Source: Setophaga petechia
Lineage: Eukaryota; Chordata; Aves; Passeriformes; Parulidae
DNA length: 64,000 bases
Assembly (NCBI GenBank): GCA_024362935.1
Contig: JANCRA010000028.1
Location: 7,126,476-7,190,475 of the forward strand
Direction of reading: 5' to 3'
Shown: positions 34,573-47,008 of the stretch, piece after piece
How the letters are laid out: every line of letters starts with the position of its first letter
How positions within the stretch are numbered: the first letter of the stretch is position 1
Notes under the pieces: model-generated
The model's database searches: none
What the model was told of the DNA's origin: nothing
The model's input: the letters and a program-made list of their open reading frames with translations, nothing else
Made by a program: the position numbers and the translations under genes

Positions 34573-36440
34573 TATATTTATTATTTGGATTATTTTATAT
34601 TGTTTTATATATTATTATTTTACATTACTTTCTATTATTTTATATAGTTTTATTGTATATTTCTATATATAATAATACTTTTTTTAAAAAATATTTTCTG
34701 TGCTTCTCAGCTCCCATGGCCATAGGGAGGGTTCTCCCACACCCTTAGGCTCAGGCCTGACTTTCTGACCTAGCAAAACTGAGTCAAGGCTGTGTTTAAT
34801 CTTCTCAACCCTTGCACACTGAACATAACCCAAATTTCTCCCTCCTACCCTTTACCACAACTCTTTTTCCAGCTTGGTTTTCCCCAGTGCATTTCGAGTA
34901 TCCTGGGGCTCTGGAGGTCTCCCTGCATTGGGTGGGAGGAGAAATCCAGAATTCCACCTGGAGATGCAGAGCAAAAGGTATAAATTGACTTTCACAAGTG
35001 AGAAAAGGAGAGGTAAATGGGGAGGAACACGGATTTTATTGACAGGAGATGCAGCCACATCTCTCCTAGGCTCCCTGCATGGAATATTGAACTCAAACCC
35101 AAGATTTTACCAAGCTTTAGTAGCCCTGGGAGTAATCCTGGATGTAGCATCAGAGCAGAGCTCCTTGGGACAGCCCCAAGGGACAGAATAAACTTCCAGG
35201 ACAGAGAGAATGGCTGTGACAACTTTTCAGGGAGCCTGGGATGGGCTGAACTCTCCTTCTTTAATGGCTTGGAGCATGTTGGGGACACAGGAGGTCTCAG
35301 GAGGGAAGGGACCTTAAAAGACTTCAGCAAAGAGGATGCATGAACTCCTTTTCCTTTTCTATAATACATGCTAGCCTCTCCCAGGGTGTTTTTCATGGCT
35401 TTGCAAGCAACAGATTGGCAGCTAAAACTGTTTCTCTCTCTCTCTTTGCTTTAGTTTCTTTCCCCCTCTGCAAATGTTTGGCAGAAAGGAGAACCTGCAA
35501 TAAAAAAGAGGGGAAAAAAAGGGGAAAAAAGGGATTTGATTAAAAGCCCTGAGCTCTAGCTGCAAAAATGTTTTGAAGCAACTGTAACTACCTTTATTTT
35601 CTACATAATTCTCGCATTGTGTTGCATTCACACCCTTCACAGTTCCATCTGTAATTCCAGTGTGGAGCTGCTGGTGCTCAGAGGGAAGGGATTTTCTTGC
35701 CACTTGTATTGAAGGGATTTTCTTGCCACTGCCCCACAGCCTCCCCCAGCCCTCCAGGCTGTTCCTGGGGCAGGACATCTCCCAGGAATGGCTGGGAAGA
35801 GCTCATGGAGGGGGTTGAGATCCTGGCAGGGCCTTCAGGAGGGAGGTGACAGCCCCAGGAAGTGGGGAACAGATCATCCAAAACACATTCTGGGTATGGA
35901 AAATTCCTGCAAGCCCAGGAATGCACAGGGCACTGCCCAGGATCTGGGGAAGCCACAGCTGAGGAGCTGCTCCTGGGTTTTGGCATCTTTCCCTTTTCAT
36001 TTTCCCCTCCATCCCTGCATGAACAGCACACAGCAGCTGCTGCTCCTGCTGAGCCACACCTGAGGGAGCAGGTGGCATCCTCAGCTCTGCTGTCCCTGGC
36101 TGGATTCTCCCTGTCACCAATTATTCCAGGGAAGTGGCAGGCACAGGGGAGAGAAGGTTGAATCCCACCCAGTTTAGGAACAAAGTGTACCAGCACCTCT
36201 CAGAGCCCTGGCTGCTCCCTGTGCCCCTGCCCATGGGTAATTTGGTGACACAGGACAGGCACCAGCTGGGAAACAGGATGGGATTGACCCCAGGAACTTC
36301 TGGCACTGAGCAGAACAAGCAGCTCCAGGTGAACCTGGAGACCTGGAGCTGCCACAGGTGTGTGGGGCCAGGGCTGGCACACGGGCTTGGCTTCCATCTC
36401 CTGCAGCATCTGCCTGCTTCCAGGGGCAAACCTGACAGGA
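34573..36440. other. AT-rich start, then non-coding
   Basis: AT-rich simple sequence to about 34690, then ordinary DNA. A 29-bp direct duplication (GAAGGGATTTTCTTGCCACT) lies near 35685-35742. Confidence 0.5.
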
Positions 36441-36762
36441 ATTCCCAGTCCTGGGCAGGACAAAAGGCTCCTTGCACACAAAAAACTCCTTGCACTGATC
36501 CAGTCCTGGGCAGGACAAAAGGCTCCTGGCACTGATCCATTCCCACTCCTGGGGCAGGACAAAAGGCTCCTTGCCTTCATCCATTCCCTGTCCTGGGCAG
36601 GACAAAAGGCTCCTTGCACTGATCCAGTCTTGGGGCAGGACAAAAGGCTCCTTGCCCTGATCCATTCCCAGTCCTGGGCAGGACAAAAGGCTCCCTGCAC
36701 ACAAAAGTCTCCTTGCACTGATCCAGTCCTGGGGCAGGACAAAAGGTTCCTTGCACTGATCC
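36441..36762. repeat. Minisatellite with GGGCAGGACAAAAGGCTCC core, 7 copies
   Basis: Seven copies of the core are separated by variable linkers (TTGCACTGATCCA..., TTGCACACAAAA...). Unit length alternates between about 38 and 58 bp. Minus-strand frames through it are repeat artefacts. Confidence 0.9.
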
Positions 36763-37509
36763 ACATAGGATGGGGAAATTCTACATGGACCCCTGAAATT
36801 CCAGCTCTGGTTCAAAGCAGGTGTTGTTCCAAAGCCCCAAATTCCCTGCAGCCCAAATCTGTGTGGCCAGAGCCAGCCCAGCCTTCACATCCAAACTGCC
36901 TCTGGCTTTCCTCCTCTTGGAGATGAATTTTTTGGGGATGCAGCAAGTCATGGGGAAGGAGGGAAAGTCCAGAATCTCCTGCTCTGCTCCACCTGATGGA
37001 AACCAAGCCTGGACTGCCAGGAGCAATCCTTTGTGGGATATTTATGGAAATTTCCCACCAGCAGAGCAGCCAGGTGCCAGGAGCAATTTGGTGCCTCAGC
37101 AATGGCATCCAGAGCCAGAACCTGATTTCCAAGATGCCCTGGTAAAGCAGTGGCACTGTCACAGCCAAGGAGAGCTGTGCCCTGCTGTGTGCCACGTGTG
37201 CCACCAGCCCTGTGCCAGCACAGCCACTGCAGCCTGGCCAGGGAATGCTGGGCTGCTCCATGCCCAGATTCCAGCACATTCCCCATCCCGTGTGGCACCT
37301 CAGTGCCCTGCCACCACATCTGCCACCTCTTCCCATGGCAGGGAGGATTTTATTTGGGAGTTCTGCACTGGCTGGGGGCACTGCTTTGCTCCTTGGAAAT
37401 TCACTCCATGTCCTGCAGGGAAATTGAACCATTTTAAAGCCATGTGCTTTGTCTTGGTTCCAGAGATTTATTTTTTGCCATGGGAAAAGCATTCCCAGAG
37501 ATAGGGAAT
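36763..37509. other. Non-coding, nothing recognised
   Basis: Frames of about 220 codons exist on both strands at once, without codon bias or a domain. This argues against either being real. Confidence 0.5.
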
Positions 37510-38000
37510 TGTGGGAATTAGGAAAATAGAAACTCCCACGAACACTAAAAGTTTGATCTGCAACCTTAGCAAGTACTTAGATTGATGTAAAAATAAAATA
37601 GACAAAAATTAAGTAAAATATTATAAACTTCTGTTTCTATAGTTGTAAGTAAAAATATACCTTAAGAAACTATAGTAAGTAAAGTAGTGAAAATCTATAA
37701 TATAATAATGTAATTGTATAAAGTAAACTAAAAGTTTAAAATTTATAATAAAAGCATATATATACATATAAAATGAAAACCCATTAAGCAAAAATACCCA
37801 CAATACAACAAAATTAAGAAAAAGTGATAAGTTAAAAAAAAAATAAACCTTATAGCATCAGCACACATTAAAGCAGCGCAGAATCTGAAAAACATAAAAG
37901 CTAAAACCTGATACATAAAAAATATAAAAGCAGGCATCACCTGCTCCTCTGCAAGCTGAGTTATCCCCAGTAAACACAGCCAAGGTGCTGTGCTGTAGGA
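37510..38000 (+). mobile_element. Probable AT-rich solo LTR
   Basis: It begins TGTGGGAATTAGG and runs through a long A-rich U3 with repeated TAAGTAAA motifs. TATAAAAGCAGG near 37924 would act as a TATA box, followed by CATCACCTGCTCC and CAGTAAACA. The layout fits a songbird ERVL-type LTR. No second copy or target-site duplication is visible here, so family and 3' end are tentative. Confidence 0.4.
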
Positions 38001-39017
38001 AAGGGCCCTGCCCTGGCAATCCCTTTGGGAAAACAGAGGCAAAATCAACACTTGGACTCTGAACTCAGCTCTGTGGCCTCAGCTTTTCAGGAACTGCTCC
38101 TGGAAATGCACTCAGGCAAAGCTGGCAGTGCCCAGGGATGGAGCAGGCTCAGGATCACCCCTGGGTGCTGCTGCTCCCACCCCAGGGACACCCCAGGGCT
38201 CCAAGGGGAGCTGGGAGCCCTTGGAATGGTGCTGCAGCACCAATGAGGCTCGAGGCAGAGGGTTGAGACACTCAAATTAATTATTTATCAAATCCAATGG
38301 TTCCTGCTGAGGGTTCAGAGAGGTGGGTAAAGGACCTGTGGGTCAGGGCAGGGACATTCCCAGCCTGGGAATGGGATCCACGCAGGGAAATGTGGTTCTC
38401 ACTTCACTGCAGTGCTCCAGGATGCAGAAAATGCTGCTTCCATTTGTAGTTCTGAGTCAAATGTTTTGACTCAGGGAAGAGTTTTTGCAGCCTTCTTTTC
38501 CTCTTAATGTGTTTTGAATTTTTTTTTTCCTTTATCCTTTCAATAGAAAGTGGAAAATTTTCCTAAAAGCCTTTCTTTGTTCAAATCTGCAATTTCCAAT
38601 TCAAAAAAACAACTTGTTTATCCCCCTTTTTTTTTCCTGGGGTGCAGCTGGAGTTTCTAATGAGGAAAAGGCACTGATGCTCATCTCAGGAAAACTCCCT
38701 GGCATTTTCCAAGCCCAGACCCACATGCTGGATGAGCCACATTTTCCTACAGCTGCAGGTTAATGGGATTTTCCACACTCACTCCCACATCCAGAGGATT
38801 CCCTGAATCCCCCAGGAGAAATCCCAGCAGACTCCTGTGGGTCCCACGTTAAGCCTGGTCTTAATCTCCCAACCTAAATATCTTCCTTTTATCAGGTGTG
38901 ACCCAAAATCTGTGGGATTAGTGGAAGAGGAGATTCATGGAATGGGGTTGGGGCTCAGCAGCCCCTGAAAAGGGCAGAGTCCAACCACAACCACCTCATT
39001 GGAGAGCAAGGAGGTTC
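38001..39017. other. Non-coding, nothing recognised
   Basis: Unique DNA with T runs near 38519 and 38626. Confidence 0.5.
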
Positions 39018-39087
39018 CAAATCCTAAAATAAATCCTATTAAAGCAAGGGGGGGAAAAAGCTCAAATAGGATTTATTTTAGGATTTG
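39018..39087. repeat. Perfect 23-bp inverted repeat (hairpin)
   Basis: CAAATCCTAAAATAAATCC plus TATT at 39018-39040 is the exact reverse complement of 39065-39087, with a 24-nt purine-rich loop. It is AT-rich. No flanking TA or TTAA duplication of a DNA transposon is obvious. Confidence 0.9.
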
Positions 39088-40179
39088 CATCTGGAGATGC
39101 CTCCCCCTCCCCTCTGGTGGAAAGCCAGAGCTGAGGAGAGGTTTTAATGCTGGAGTTCAGCTCTGTGCATGCTCAGGGCTGTTTTAGGAGGGGATCCTGG
39201 GCTGCTTTGGGATGAGGGATGCTTTGGGATGAGGGTGGAGATTGCAGGGTCCCTCAGCAGCAGGAGCCTGCCCTATGGAATCAGCTCAGATGAGCTCATT
39301 CCCAGAGCAGAAGGATTGGCAGGAACACTGAGAGGATGACTGGAAATTAAAAACAAACAGAAGGGAGCCAAGAATCATTTATTTGGAGAACATTTTGCAG
39401 GTTTTGTTTAGGGTCTGGTTTTAGCCTGGCACTTGTTGATTGTATTTGCACTGGAAATAAGATAAATGTGACACCTGCTCCAGTTAGTCTTTCCCTCCCC
39501 CCACCAAAACTCCTTTATTTGAAGAATTCACCAAAAGAGATTGGCAAAATGAGAGAGATGTAGGATGATGTGCCTGATTAATGATTCTCTGAGGGGAAAA
39601 GAAATCATTTACCCACGATATGGAGCACTTTTGATTGAAAAGAACTTTGAATTCCGTGTTCAAGCCAGGAGCATAAAGCAGGATAACAAACCCAGGAAAG
39701 CTCATGTCCCTTCTGTTTATCACCACTGGCCCAGGGGGCTTTGCTCTGCTATTAAAACAAGATATAGGGTGAGTCAATAGGAGTGAAAACGAGTAAATAT
39801 GCAAACAGGCTTCCAAATCCAACAGCACACAGGGCTGGGGTGGAGGGAGGATCCAAGGAGGAGGATTTATAGGGACACAAGAATTCCTTGCTCTCCGTTG
39901 TGTTATTCCTCCTTTTAGCATGTCTTGTGCAGGGAAATCCCATTCTCTGCTGTGGATGCATTTCCAGCCAGGAAAGCTTTTCCCAAAGTTTGGGAAGCAG
40001 GGCTTGGTGTGGGGGTTCAGATCAGGAAAAGTTTTGCCCTGAGCAAAGATCCCAAACCCTGCCAGTGCTGTGCCCGATCAGGAACAGCTCCAATGGCTTT
40101 ATTCCATTCCTCCCATCACTCCTTCTGCTACAAAGGACCATTAAACCCATCAAGGGGATTATTTCCCCCCATCTTTCCG
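39088..40179. other. Non-coding, nothing recognised
   Basis: Unique DNA. Short frames only. Confidence 0.5.
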
Positions 40180-40310
40180 CACGGATTTTTAATATCCAAG
40201 GAAACAAACCAGCAATTTGCCATTTCCTCCCAATAATCCGTGAAGAATGAGCGAAGAAAATATTGTCCCAATCGCGTTAATTGGGCGCTAATGAGCCATT
40301 GCCCTGCTCC
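40180..40310. other. Possible conserved non-coding element
   Basis: AATAATCCGTGAAGAATGAG, CCAATCGCGTTAATTGGGCG and CTAATGAGCC pack CpGs and TAAT cores into about 100 bp of unique DNA. Confidence 0.3.
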
Positions 40311-40760
40311 GTGAATTGTCTGCTGTGTCTCCCCACCCTCCTCCTCCTCCTCCTGCTGACCCCCCTGATTCCAGGAGCATCAAGGACTCGGGATGAACGG
40401 GGGGAAGGCAAAGCAGGAAAAGCAGAGAGGGAACGGCGTGCACGGAATGAGCTGTTTGCTTTCCCCTGATTGTTGCTATTAATAAAACATTACATTAAAT
40501 CAGGGCTGGAAGGATATAATTGGGATCATCCATCACATTTCCAGAGGAGAAGAGCTCCCGTTCATCAGCTGAGCAGAGCAGCCACTGCCACCCCCGGTGC
40601 TGAGCAGGGACAAGGGACACCAGGCTGTCCCCATCTGTCCCCTCCCCAGAATCAGCACCATTTTTGTCCCTTTTCTGCCTTTCCTTCCCATGAGCAAAGG
40701 CAGGAGTTGGGAAAATAAGGGAATATCAGTTGGGGACCACATGGTTGGGCCAGAGTCTGC

Positions 40761-41432
40761 TGGGATTTGGGACTGAGGATTTGGGATTTGAAATTTGGGA
40801 TTGAAGATTGAGGATTTGGGATTGAGGATTTGAAATTTGGGATTTGGGATTTGGGATTGAGAATTTGGAATTTGGGATTGAGGAATTGGAATTTGGAATT
40901 TGGGACTGAGAATTTGGAATTTGGGATTGAGGATTTGGAATTTGGAATTTGGGATTGAGAATTTGGGATTTGGGATTGAGAATTTGGAAATTTGGGATTG
41001 AGGATTTGGAATTTGGGATTTGGGATTGAGAATTTGGAATTTGGGATTGAGGATTTGGAATTTGGAATTTGGGATTTGGGATTGAGGATTTGAAATTTGG
41101 GATTGAGGATTTGGAATTTGGAATTTGGGATTGAGGATTTGGGATTGAGGTTTGAGGATTTGGGATTGAGGAATTGGAATTTGGAATTTGGGATTGAGAA
41201 TTTGGAATTTGGGATTGAGGATTTGGAATTTGGAATTTGGGATTGAGGATTTGGGATTTGGGATTTGGGATTGAGGATTTGGGAATTTGGGATTGAGGAT
41301 TTGGAATTTGGGATTTGGGATTGAGAATTTGGAATTTGGGATTGAGAATTTGGGATTTGGGATTGAGAATTTGGGATTTGGGATTGAAAATTTGGAATTT
41401 GGGATTGAGCATTTGGAATTTGGGATTTGGGA
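40761..41432. repeat. GGGATTGAGGATTTGGAATTT minisatellite
   Basis: About 670 bp of interleaved 7-bp modules: TTGGGAT, TGAGGAT, TTGGAAT and similar. They combine into 14-, 20- and 27-bp units. It contains runs with four G3 tracts separated by ATTT near 41240-41275, which could form a G-quadruplex. Long minus frames (Ile-Pro-Asn-Pro-rich) are artefacts. The array stops exactly where a CR1 tail begins. Confidence 0.95.
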
Positions 41433-41570
41433 GGTCCAATCTCTGGAAGGGTTCAAGGCCAGGTTAAACAGGACTTGTAGCACCCTGGTCTGTGGAAGGT
41501 GGCCCTGCCCTTCCAACCAAGATGGTTCCTGAGGTTCTTCAACCTCAACCCCATGATTTGGGGTTGAGGG
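41433..41570 (+). mobile_element. CR1 LINE 3' tail
   Basis: CAATCTCTGGAAGGGTTCAA, GGCCAGGTTAAACAGG, CACCCTGGTCTGTGGAAGGTG, CCCTGCCCTTCC and CCATGATTTGG follow the order of a CR1 3' end in sense orientation, 5' truncated. Confidence 0.7.
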
Positions 41571-42239
41571 CAATCTCTGTTCATGGCCAGCTCCTCCTCA
41601 CTCCCCACAAAGACAAAACCTCCTCCATCCCAGCAGGAAACACCCCTGGGACTCACTGCAATGAATTCCCTTGCAGCAGGGAGCAGAGCAGTTGGAATTT
41701 CAGCCACTTTTCAGGGCAGCAGGAACAATTCTGTGAAATGCTGACCCAAAAACCAGAGATTTACTTTTCCCAATCCCAATAATTTGTGTTGGGCTACTGC
41801 AGCTCTTCCTTGGCAGCAAACAACTCATCCATGTGTTCCCACAGGGGCACAGGGATGGATTTGGGCTGCTGGGCTGGCACTGAGGGAATTCCCTCTGCTC
41901 CAAATTCCCACCTTGGCTCTGCATGGAAAATCCTGCCAAGGGCTGCACAACTCCTGCATCTCCCCAAATCTGGATGAGCCCTCAGTCTGAGCTCTGTTAA
42001 ATCCCTGTGCTGGCAGCTCCTGACTGCCACGTCCAGGCTAAATTTCCAGGTGGGACTTTGTTTAGTCCCATTTCTATGAAATTTAATAAATCCTTTCATA
42101 TTTTCCCCCACTCTGAGCGTATTTGTCACTTTAACTTACAGCTCTTGATGTCTCTGAGACATCAAACAGGTCAAATCCCTTTGGTCTGGCACTGCACAGG
42201 ATTTTTTTTCTCCAGGTTCAACCCTGTAACTCTTTCCTG
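41571..42239. other. Non-coding, nothing recognised
   Basis: Unique DNA with chance frames only. Confidence 0.5.
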
Positions 42240-42760
42240 AATCCTCAGATTTTCTTCACATCTCCAAGACTGGCTGGACAAAACGATGCCCCAGCGAGGC
42301 AATTCATTAGGAATGTTCTCTATTATGGAAGTAAAACCCCCAGTGATCATTTCCCCATATTTATACTTTATTTTCCCATTCCTTGGGCTGCTCAAACAGC
42401 AAATAAATGGTGCCATACCCATTTATCAGGCTTATAACAAGCTCTAATGACCCTACAATAAAAACAGAAGGAGAACTGGTGAGACAGAGATTAAGAAAAA
42501 TAAGATAAACGTACGTGGGTGAATATTTTTAAAGCATGTCCCTAATTTCAGAGCATCAAGACATGATCACAGCTAAAAATATGGCCATCCATCAAAATCC
42601 TGTCACAGGGAGAGCCTGGGACTCATTTAGACAATGAAGAGCTGGAGGAAAAGCTGAGTTTCTTACGCTGTTAATACAGAACTGAGCAATCCAAGAGGAG
42701 GATATTCCATTAATGGCATAAATGGATCATAATAAAAGGCCACTCTGACATGTCAATACT
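42240..42760. other. AT-rich possible conserved region
   Basis: Unique sequence with GCAATTCATTAGGAATG, CATTTATCAGGCTTATAAC, GATAAACGTACGTGGG and CATTAATGGCATAAATGG. It reads like regulatory DNA. No frame or repeat. Confidence 0.25.
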
Positions 42761-42903
42761 CTCACTCTGTGCTAAGAGAGCAATCCCAGATGGAAAAGGG
42801 CTTTCCATGGGATTTGGCCAGGCCTGGCAGTGCCCAGATCTGGGGATTTCAGGGGTGGGGGGTTCAGCTCCTTTTGACAATAATGACAGGGATGGGGATT
42901 TGG

Positions 42904-43235
42904 TGTGATGGTCAAAGAATCTGAATTTATTGTGAAGTATAACTGTTTATATAGCATTTTAGGAAGACTAGTAATGTTTTACTACAATGATTAAGTTAAT
43001 AATCACATAAACAAACATAAATTTTAAACATGTCTTGCTTACAGAAGCCTGCTGTCATTTCCTTTTTCTGTTAAACCCCTCTGATTGAATCTTCTTGCAA
43101 TCTTGATTTAATGCTCAAAGTTCTGTTTGCTATTGCCAAGACATCCTGTTATCAAATCTCGGATGCTGGCCAGGTCCAAAGTCCATCATATCTCAATATC
43201 TCTACAAGCTCACACCTCTCCCTCTGTTTCAACCT
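42904..43235 (-). mobile_element. Probable solo LTR, minus strand
   Basis: On plus it starts TGTGATGGTCAAAGAATC then GAATTTATTGTGAAG, so the minus strand carries AATAAA just before a CATCACA end, as an LTR should. The upstream (right) end is not determined. No copy elsewhere in the window. Confidence 0.4.
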
Positions 43236-44912
43236 CAGCTCTGCCCCAGTTCAGCTTCCAGGTCAAAATTGGCTTTTCCTTGCCTGCTTCCAATGGTTCT
43301 GGGGGATGCAGCCTGGGGAGGAGCAGGGGATGGGGCAGGATTGTCACCATCCCATCCAGGTGTTGGGGACATCCCTGGCAGCCACCTCCTGGTGTCATTT
43401 CCCCAAACCCAGCTCATCACCCACTCCTGTCACTCGACTAATTGCTTACCAAGGGTTAATTACTGGCACTTCACCTCCTCAGAGAGCCTTTGGGAACCAC
43501 CACGAGTTTGCCTGGTGAATTCTGGGTGGAGGAATTCCCTGATCCACACTTTGGGAGCTGCTGCCTTTGCACTGACCCCAAAACTGCTGCACCCCACAAA
43601 GCCCTGACCCCACAAACCACACCCAGAGCTGCAGATCCCAGCCCTGCATCCCAACCCCACTCCAGACAGTGGAAATCAGCCAGGGAAGGCGGGACTGGGC
43701 TCTTCCCTGAGGTTCCAGAGGCTCCCTGTTATCCCTGCCCACCCCACAATCAGTTTGTATGGTTTGGAGAACTCCAGCCAGAGCTGGGACTTCCAGGGAG
43801 AGGAGGAAATGCTTTATGAGCTGGGATTTTGTTCAGTTTTGAGCAAAATCCAGTATTTTCAAGAGGTGGGAATTTATTTTTTATTATTTTATTTCATTTT
43901 ATTTTATATTTTAATATTATTTAATTTTTATTTATTGTGTTTTTTATTATCGTTTGGGCTTTTTTTGGTTGTTTTATTTTTATGAATGGGAGGTTTGAAA
44001 GTTTGGGGAATAGGAGCCAAGGGAGAATGACAAGCTGTGGCATGGAGCTGATCCTGCTGCTCACAAGTTTTTGGCTCACTCCGTGAATCCAACCCTAAAG
44101 TGCATCTTGAGGCTCCTCTGAAGAGAAAAGCACCAATTTGCTTCGAGCTGAATGGGACTGAAGGGCTTTTCCCTCTTCTTTTAATTAAAAGGGATTCCCA
44201 TTTAATGTAAAATAAAGCCAAATAGAGAAGGTCTCCTGTGGAGAGCAAGAAAAAATAAAGGAATATGTTACAAAAGCTGGGACCAGATAGGAAATGTTCA
44301 TTTGGGGGAACATTTTGATGAAGAGAATGGGACTGTTCTTGTTTCCAGCCAGACTGAGCAGACAGAGGGAAAAGCAAAAAGGAGAAACAAAGGTTCAAGT
44401 GGATTTTCTGGGGTGAGAAGGATCCTGGCAGACCAGGAGAGGAGGTTGGGAACCAGGAAGGTGCTGTATTAGGCATTAATACAGTTAAACTTCAAATTAG
44501 GAGATGTGAAGGACATTTGGGAATTAAGGAGGAAACAACCAACACAGTTTTAAGCCAGGGTCTGGTACTCTAATGTAGGAAATGAAAGGCTTGTCTCCAG
44601 CAGCAGGGATCTGGATTGATCCATGGGATTGTTTCCAAGAGCTGGGTGGAGCTGGGCCCCTGAGGGAGGCTCAGGTGCCATCGAGCTGCTCTGCAGCTCA
44701 GGTTGCTGCATGGAGCTCCAGGGGCAGCTCCCTGGTCACTTGTCCTGGTCCCCAGTGTGGCCTCTCATGGGGTGCACTGCCACCATCACCTCCCAGCCAT
44801 GGAGAGGGAAACACATCCCAGAGCCCCCAGCAACCTGGCAGGATCAGGGATCTGAATGAAACGCCTCCTGTAACCTCCATTTTCCATTTTCTGAGGGGTT
44901 TTCTTGTGGCGT
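43236..44912. other. Non-coding with T-rich simple sequence
   Basis: T/A-rich run at 43876-43985 (TTTTA-type). Otherwise unremarkable. Overlapping frames near 43490-43820 on both strands are not supported. Confidence 0.5.
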
Positions 44913-45306
44913 TGTGATGGTGGTCACAGGGGGTTTTTAGAGGATGGAAGAGACAGGATCTTGACTCCATTATCAGAAGGCTTGATTTATTATATTATGA
45001 TATATTATATAACATTATAACTATACTACATAGAGATAAAAAAGAAAAGAGGCTTCTTCTGAAGCTGGCTATGCTAAGAAAAGAAATAGAAAGAATAACA
45101 AAGGTCTGTCTGTCTCTCAGCAGAGAGCAATAGCAGCTCCACCATGAGTGGTCAGTAAATCCAAACATCTACAGGGGACCAATCACAGGTGGACCTGTTG
45201 CATTCCACAGCAGCAGATAATAATTGTTTACATTTGTTACTGAGCTTCTCAGCTCTAGCAGCAAAAATCCTCCAGAAAGGATTTTTCACAAAGAATGTCT
45301 GCAACA
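44913..45306 (-). mobile_element. Solo LTR, minus strand, same superfamily as those at 46622 and 61440
   Basis: The minus strand reads TGTTGCAGACATTC, GTGAAAAATCC, GAGAAGCTCAGTAAC, TGTAAACAATTATTATC, TGTGATTGGTCC, then after the AT-rich part AATAAATCAAGCCTTCTGA and GACCACCATCACA. These landmarks are in the same order as in the two plus-strand copies. Flanking hexamers (TGGCGT and TCGCTG) do not match, so the insertion is older or rearranged. Confidence 0.7.
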
Positions 45307-45640
45307 TCGCTGAGCCCAAACTCTGAGAGCTGTCACCAACAGCTCCCAAACTCTGCCAGGACAGTGGGAAACACAGAGCAGATCAAGGCTGAGGGACACC
45401 ACAAAGGGATGGAAACAAAGCAAGGAGAGGGAGAAACTCCTGTCTCCAACCACAAACTCCTCCTCCTCTGTTTGCTTGGGTTCCTCCTCCCCATGCTCTG
45501 CCTGCTCAGGGAAAACAATCCTCCACACCCCACTGGCTTCTCAGTGCTGTGCAAAACATAAACAAGGAAAGCTTTTGATGTCAGGGAAGTTGGGAGCTCA
45601 GCAGCCCCGTTTGCACAGCTTTGAAGGTGAGGATTTGCTC
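45307..45640. other. Non-coding, nothing recognised
   Basis: Unique DNA between the LTR and the inverted duplication arm. Confidence 0.5.
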
Positions 45641-45930
45641 AGGTGATGATGGTCACCTTTGGAGCCACTTGATAGCACCAAATCCTTGCTCCAGATGCAG
45701 AGTTAGGAGTTGTTTTATCTCATTTTTCATGGTTACAGAAGCTCCAGCAGATTCAGGGGGATGGGAGGCAGCATCCTGGAGAGAAACCAAAAAAAAAAGA
45801 AAAAAAATATAACCCAAGTTCCCCCCCAGCTCTTTAGGGCTCAATCCAAACCCACTGAGATAAAAACAGAAGCACAAGGAGAATTGGCTCAGCCCAGGCT
45901 GGACCTTCCCAGAAAAGCTGAGCTCCCTGG
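45641..45930 (-). repeat. Inverted copy of the 47.65-kb low-copy repeat
   Basis: Reverse complement of about 47727-48008: GGTCACCTTTGGAGCCACTT, CCATGAAAAATGAGATAAAAC (on minus), a T-run block, and GCTCAATCCAAACCCACTG. High similarity along about 290 bp with length differences in the T/A run. Confidence 0.85.
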
Positions 45931-46621
45931 TAGGAGAGAGGAGCTGAGCTCAGTGTGCAAACAGGAGCTGATGGGATGGGAGAAATGAGGGAAAAGAGGA
46001 CTTAATGTTGGATTTTGTCCCTGTTGACACACAGAGATGGGGGAGACACCAGGGAATAATACCCTTTGCAGCAGGGATTTCACAGGGAAAAATGGTTTTT
46101 TTTTGGGCATGGGGAGGTGCCTCTGCCAGTTTTGTCCAGCCCAGGAGGGAGCTGTGATCACTCAAACTGCTCTCCAGACCCTGCTGGTCAGCATGGACAG
46201 GAGCTGGAGCGAGGTTCCTGCACACATGGGATTGGGAATGGTGGGCTCACCAGCTGGAGACCCCTGAGGAAGGGGTGAGGGAGAGGAAGCAGAAAGGAAG
46301 GATGGGAGCACTCCCAGCTCCCAATGTCCCACTCATTTTTTGGTCTCCTCTCCCACACCATGGACAGGAAGGACCATCAGTTTCCATCCTGCTGCCTCTC
46401 CTCAGGGCTCACAGGGTGTGGGAATTCCCACCAGGATCTCCCCACCCTGACCCATGGGCAGTAACAGGTCTGTGAGTGTGGGAGCTGCTTATGAGGAGAG
46501 TTTGGGGGATCTGTGCTCATCCTGAACCACCGTGGTACCCCAAGGAGCTGTGAGCCCGTGCTGAGCTCAGGAATGCTGGTTCTGCCAGCCTGGGAAAGCC
46601 CAGGTGTGTTAGAGCAGACTC
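45931..46621. other. Non-coding, nothing recognised
   Basis: Spacer of the large inverted repeat. Unique DNA. Confidence 0.5.
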
Positions 46622-47002
46622 TGTCACAGACATCCTTTATGAAAAATCCTTTCTTTACAATTTTTCCTCCTGAGAAGCTGAGAGGCCTCAGGAACAAAAT
46701 GCAAACATTGATTATCTGCTGCTGTGGGATGCAACAGGTGCATCTGGGATTGGCCCATGTTGGTTGTTTCTAATTAATGGCCAATCAAAGCAAGCTGGCT
46801 CAGACAGTCAGACCCACAAACCTTTGTTATCATTACTTCTTATTCTATTCTTAGCCAGCCTTCTGATGAAATCCTTTCTTCTATTCTTTTAGTATAGTTT
46901 TAATATAATATATATCATAAAATAATAAATCAAGCCTTGTGAAACATGGAGTCAGATCCTCCTCTCTTCCCTCATCCTCAGACCCCTGTGAGCACCATCA
47001 CA
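46622..47002 (+). mobile_element. Solo LTR (ERVK-like) with perfect target-site duplication
   Basis: TGTCACAGACATCC to CACCATCACA, 381 bp. The 6-bp flank AGACTC occurs at 46616-46621 and again at 47003-47008. Inside are CTCCTGAGAAGCTGAG, TTAATGGCCAATC, TAGTATAGTTTTAATATAA and the poly(A) signal AATAAA at about 46924, then GGAGTCAGATCCTC. A 6-bp duplication with TG...CA ends fits beta/alpha-type retroviral integration. No coding region remains, so it formed by LTR-LTR recombination. Confidence 0.88.
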
Positions 47003-47008
47003 AGACTC

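Noticed and set aside
36821..37504. 227-codon plus and 226-codon minus frames
   Set aside because: Long on both strands at once, mixed codon use, no recognisable segment.
40533..41573. 346-codon minus frame of Ile-Pro-Asn-Pro-Lys repeats
   Set aside because: It reads through the AT/G-rich minisatellite and the start of a CR1 tail.
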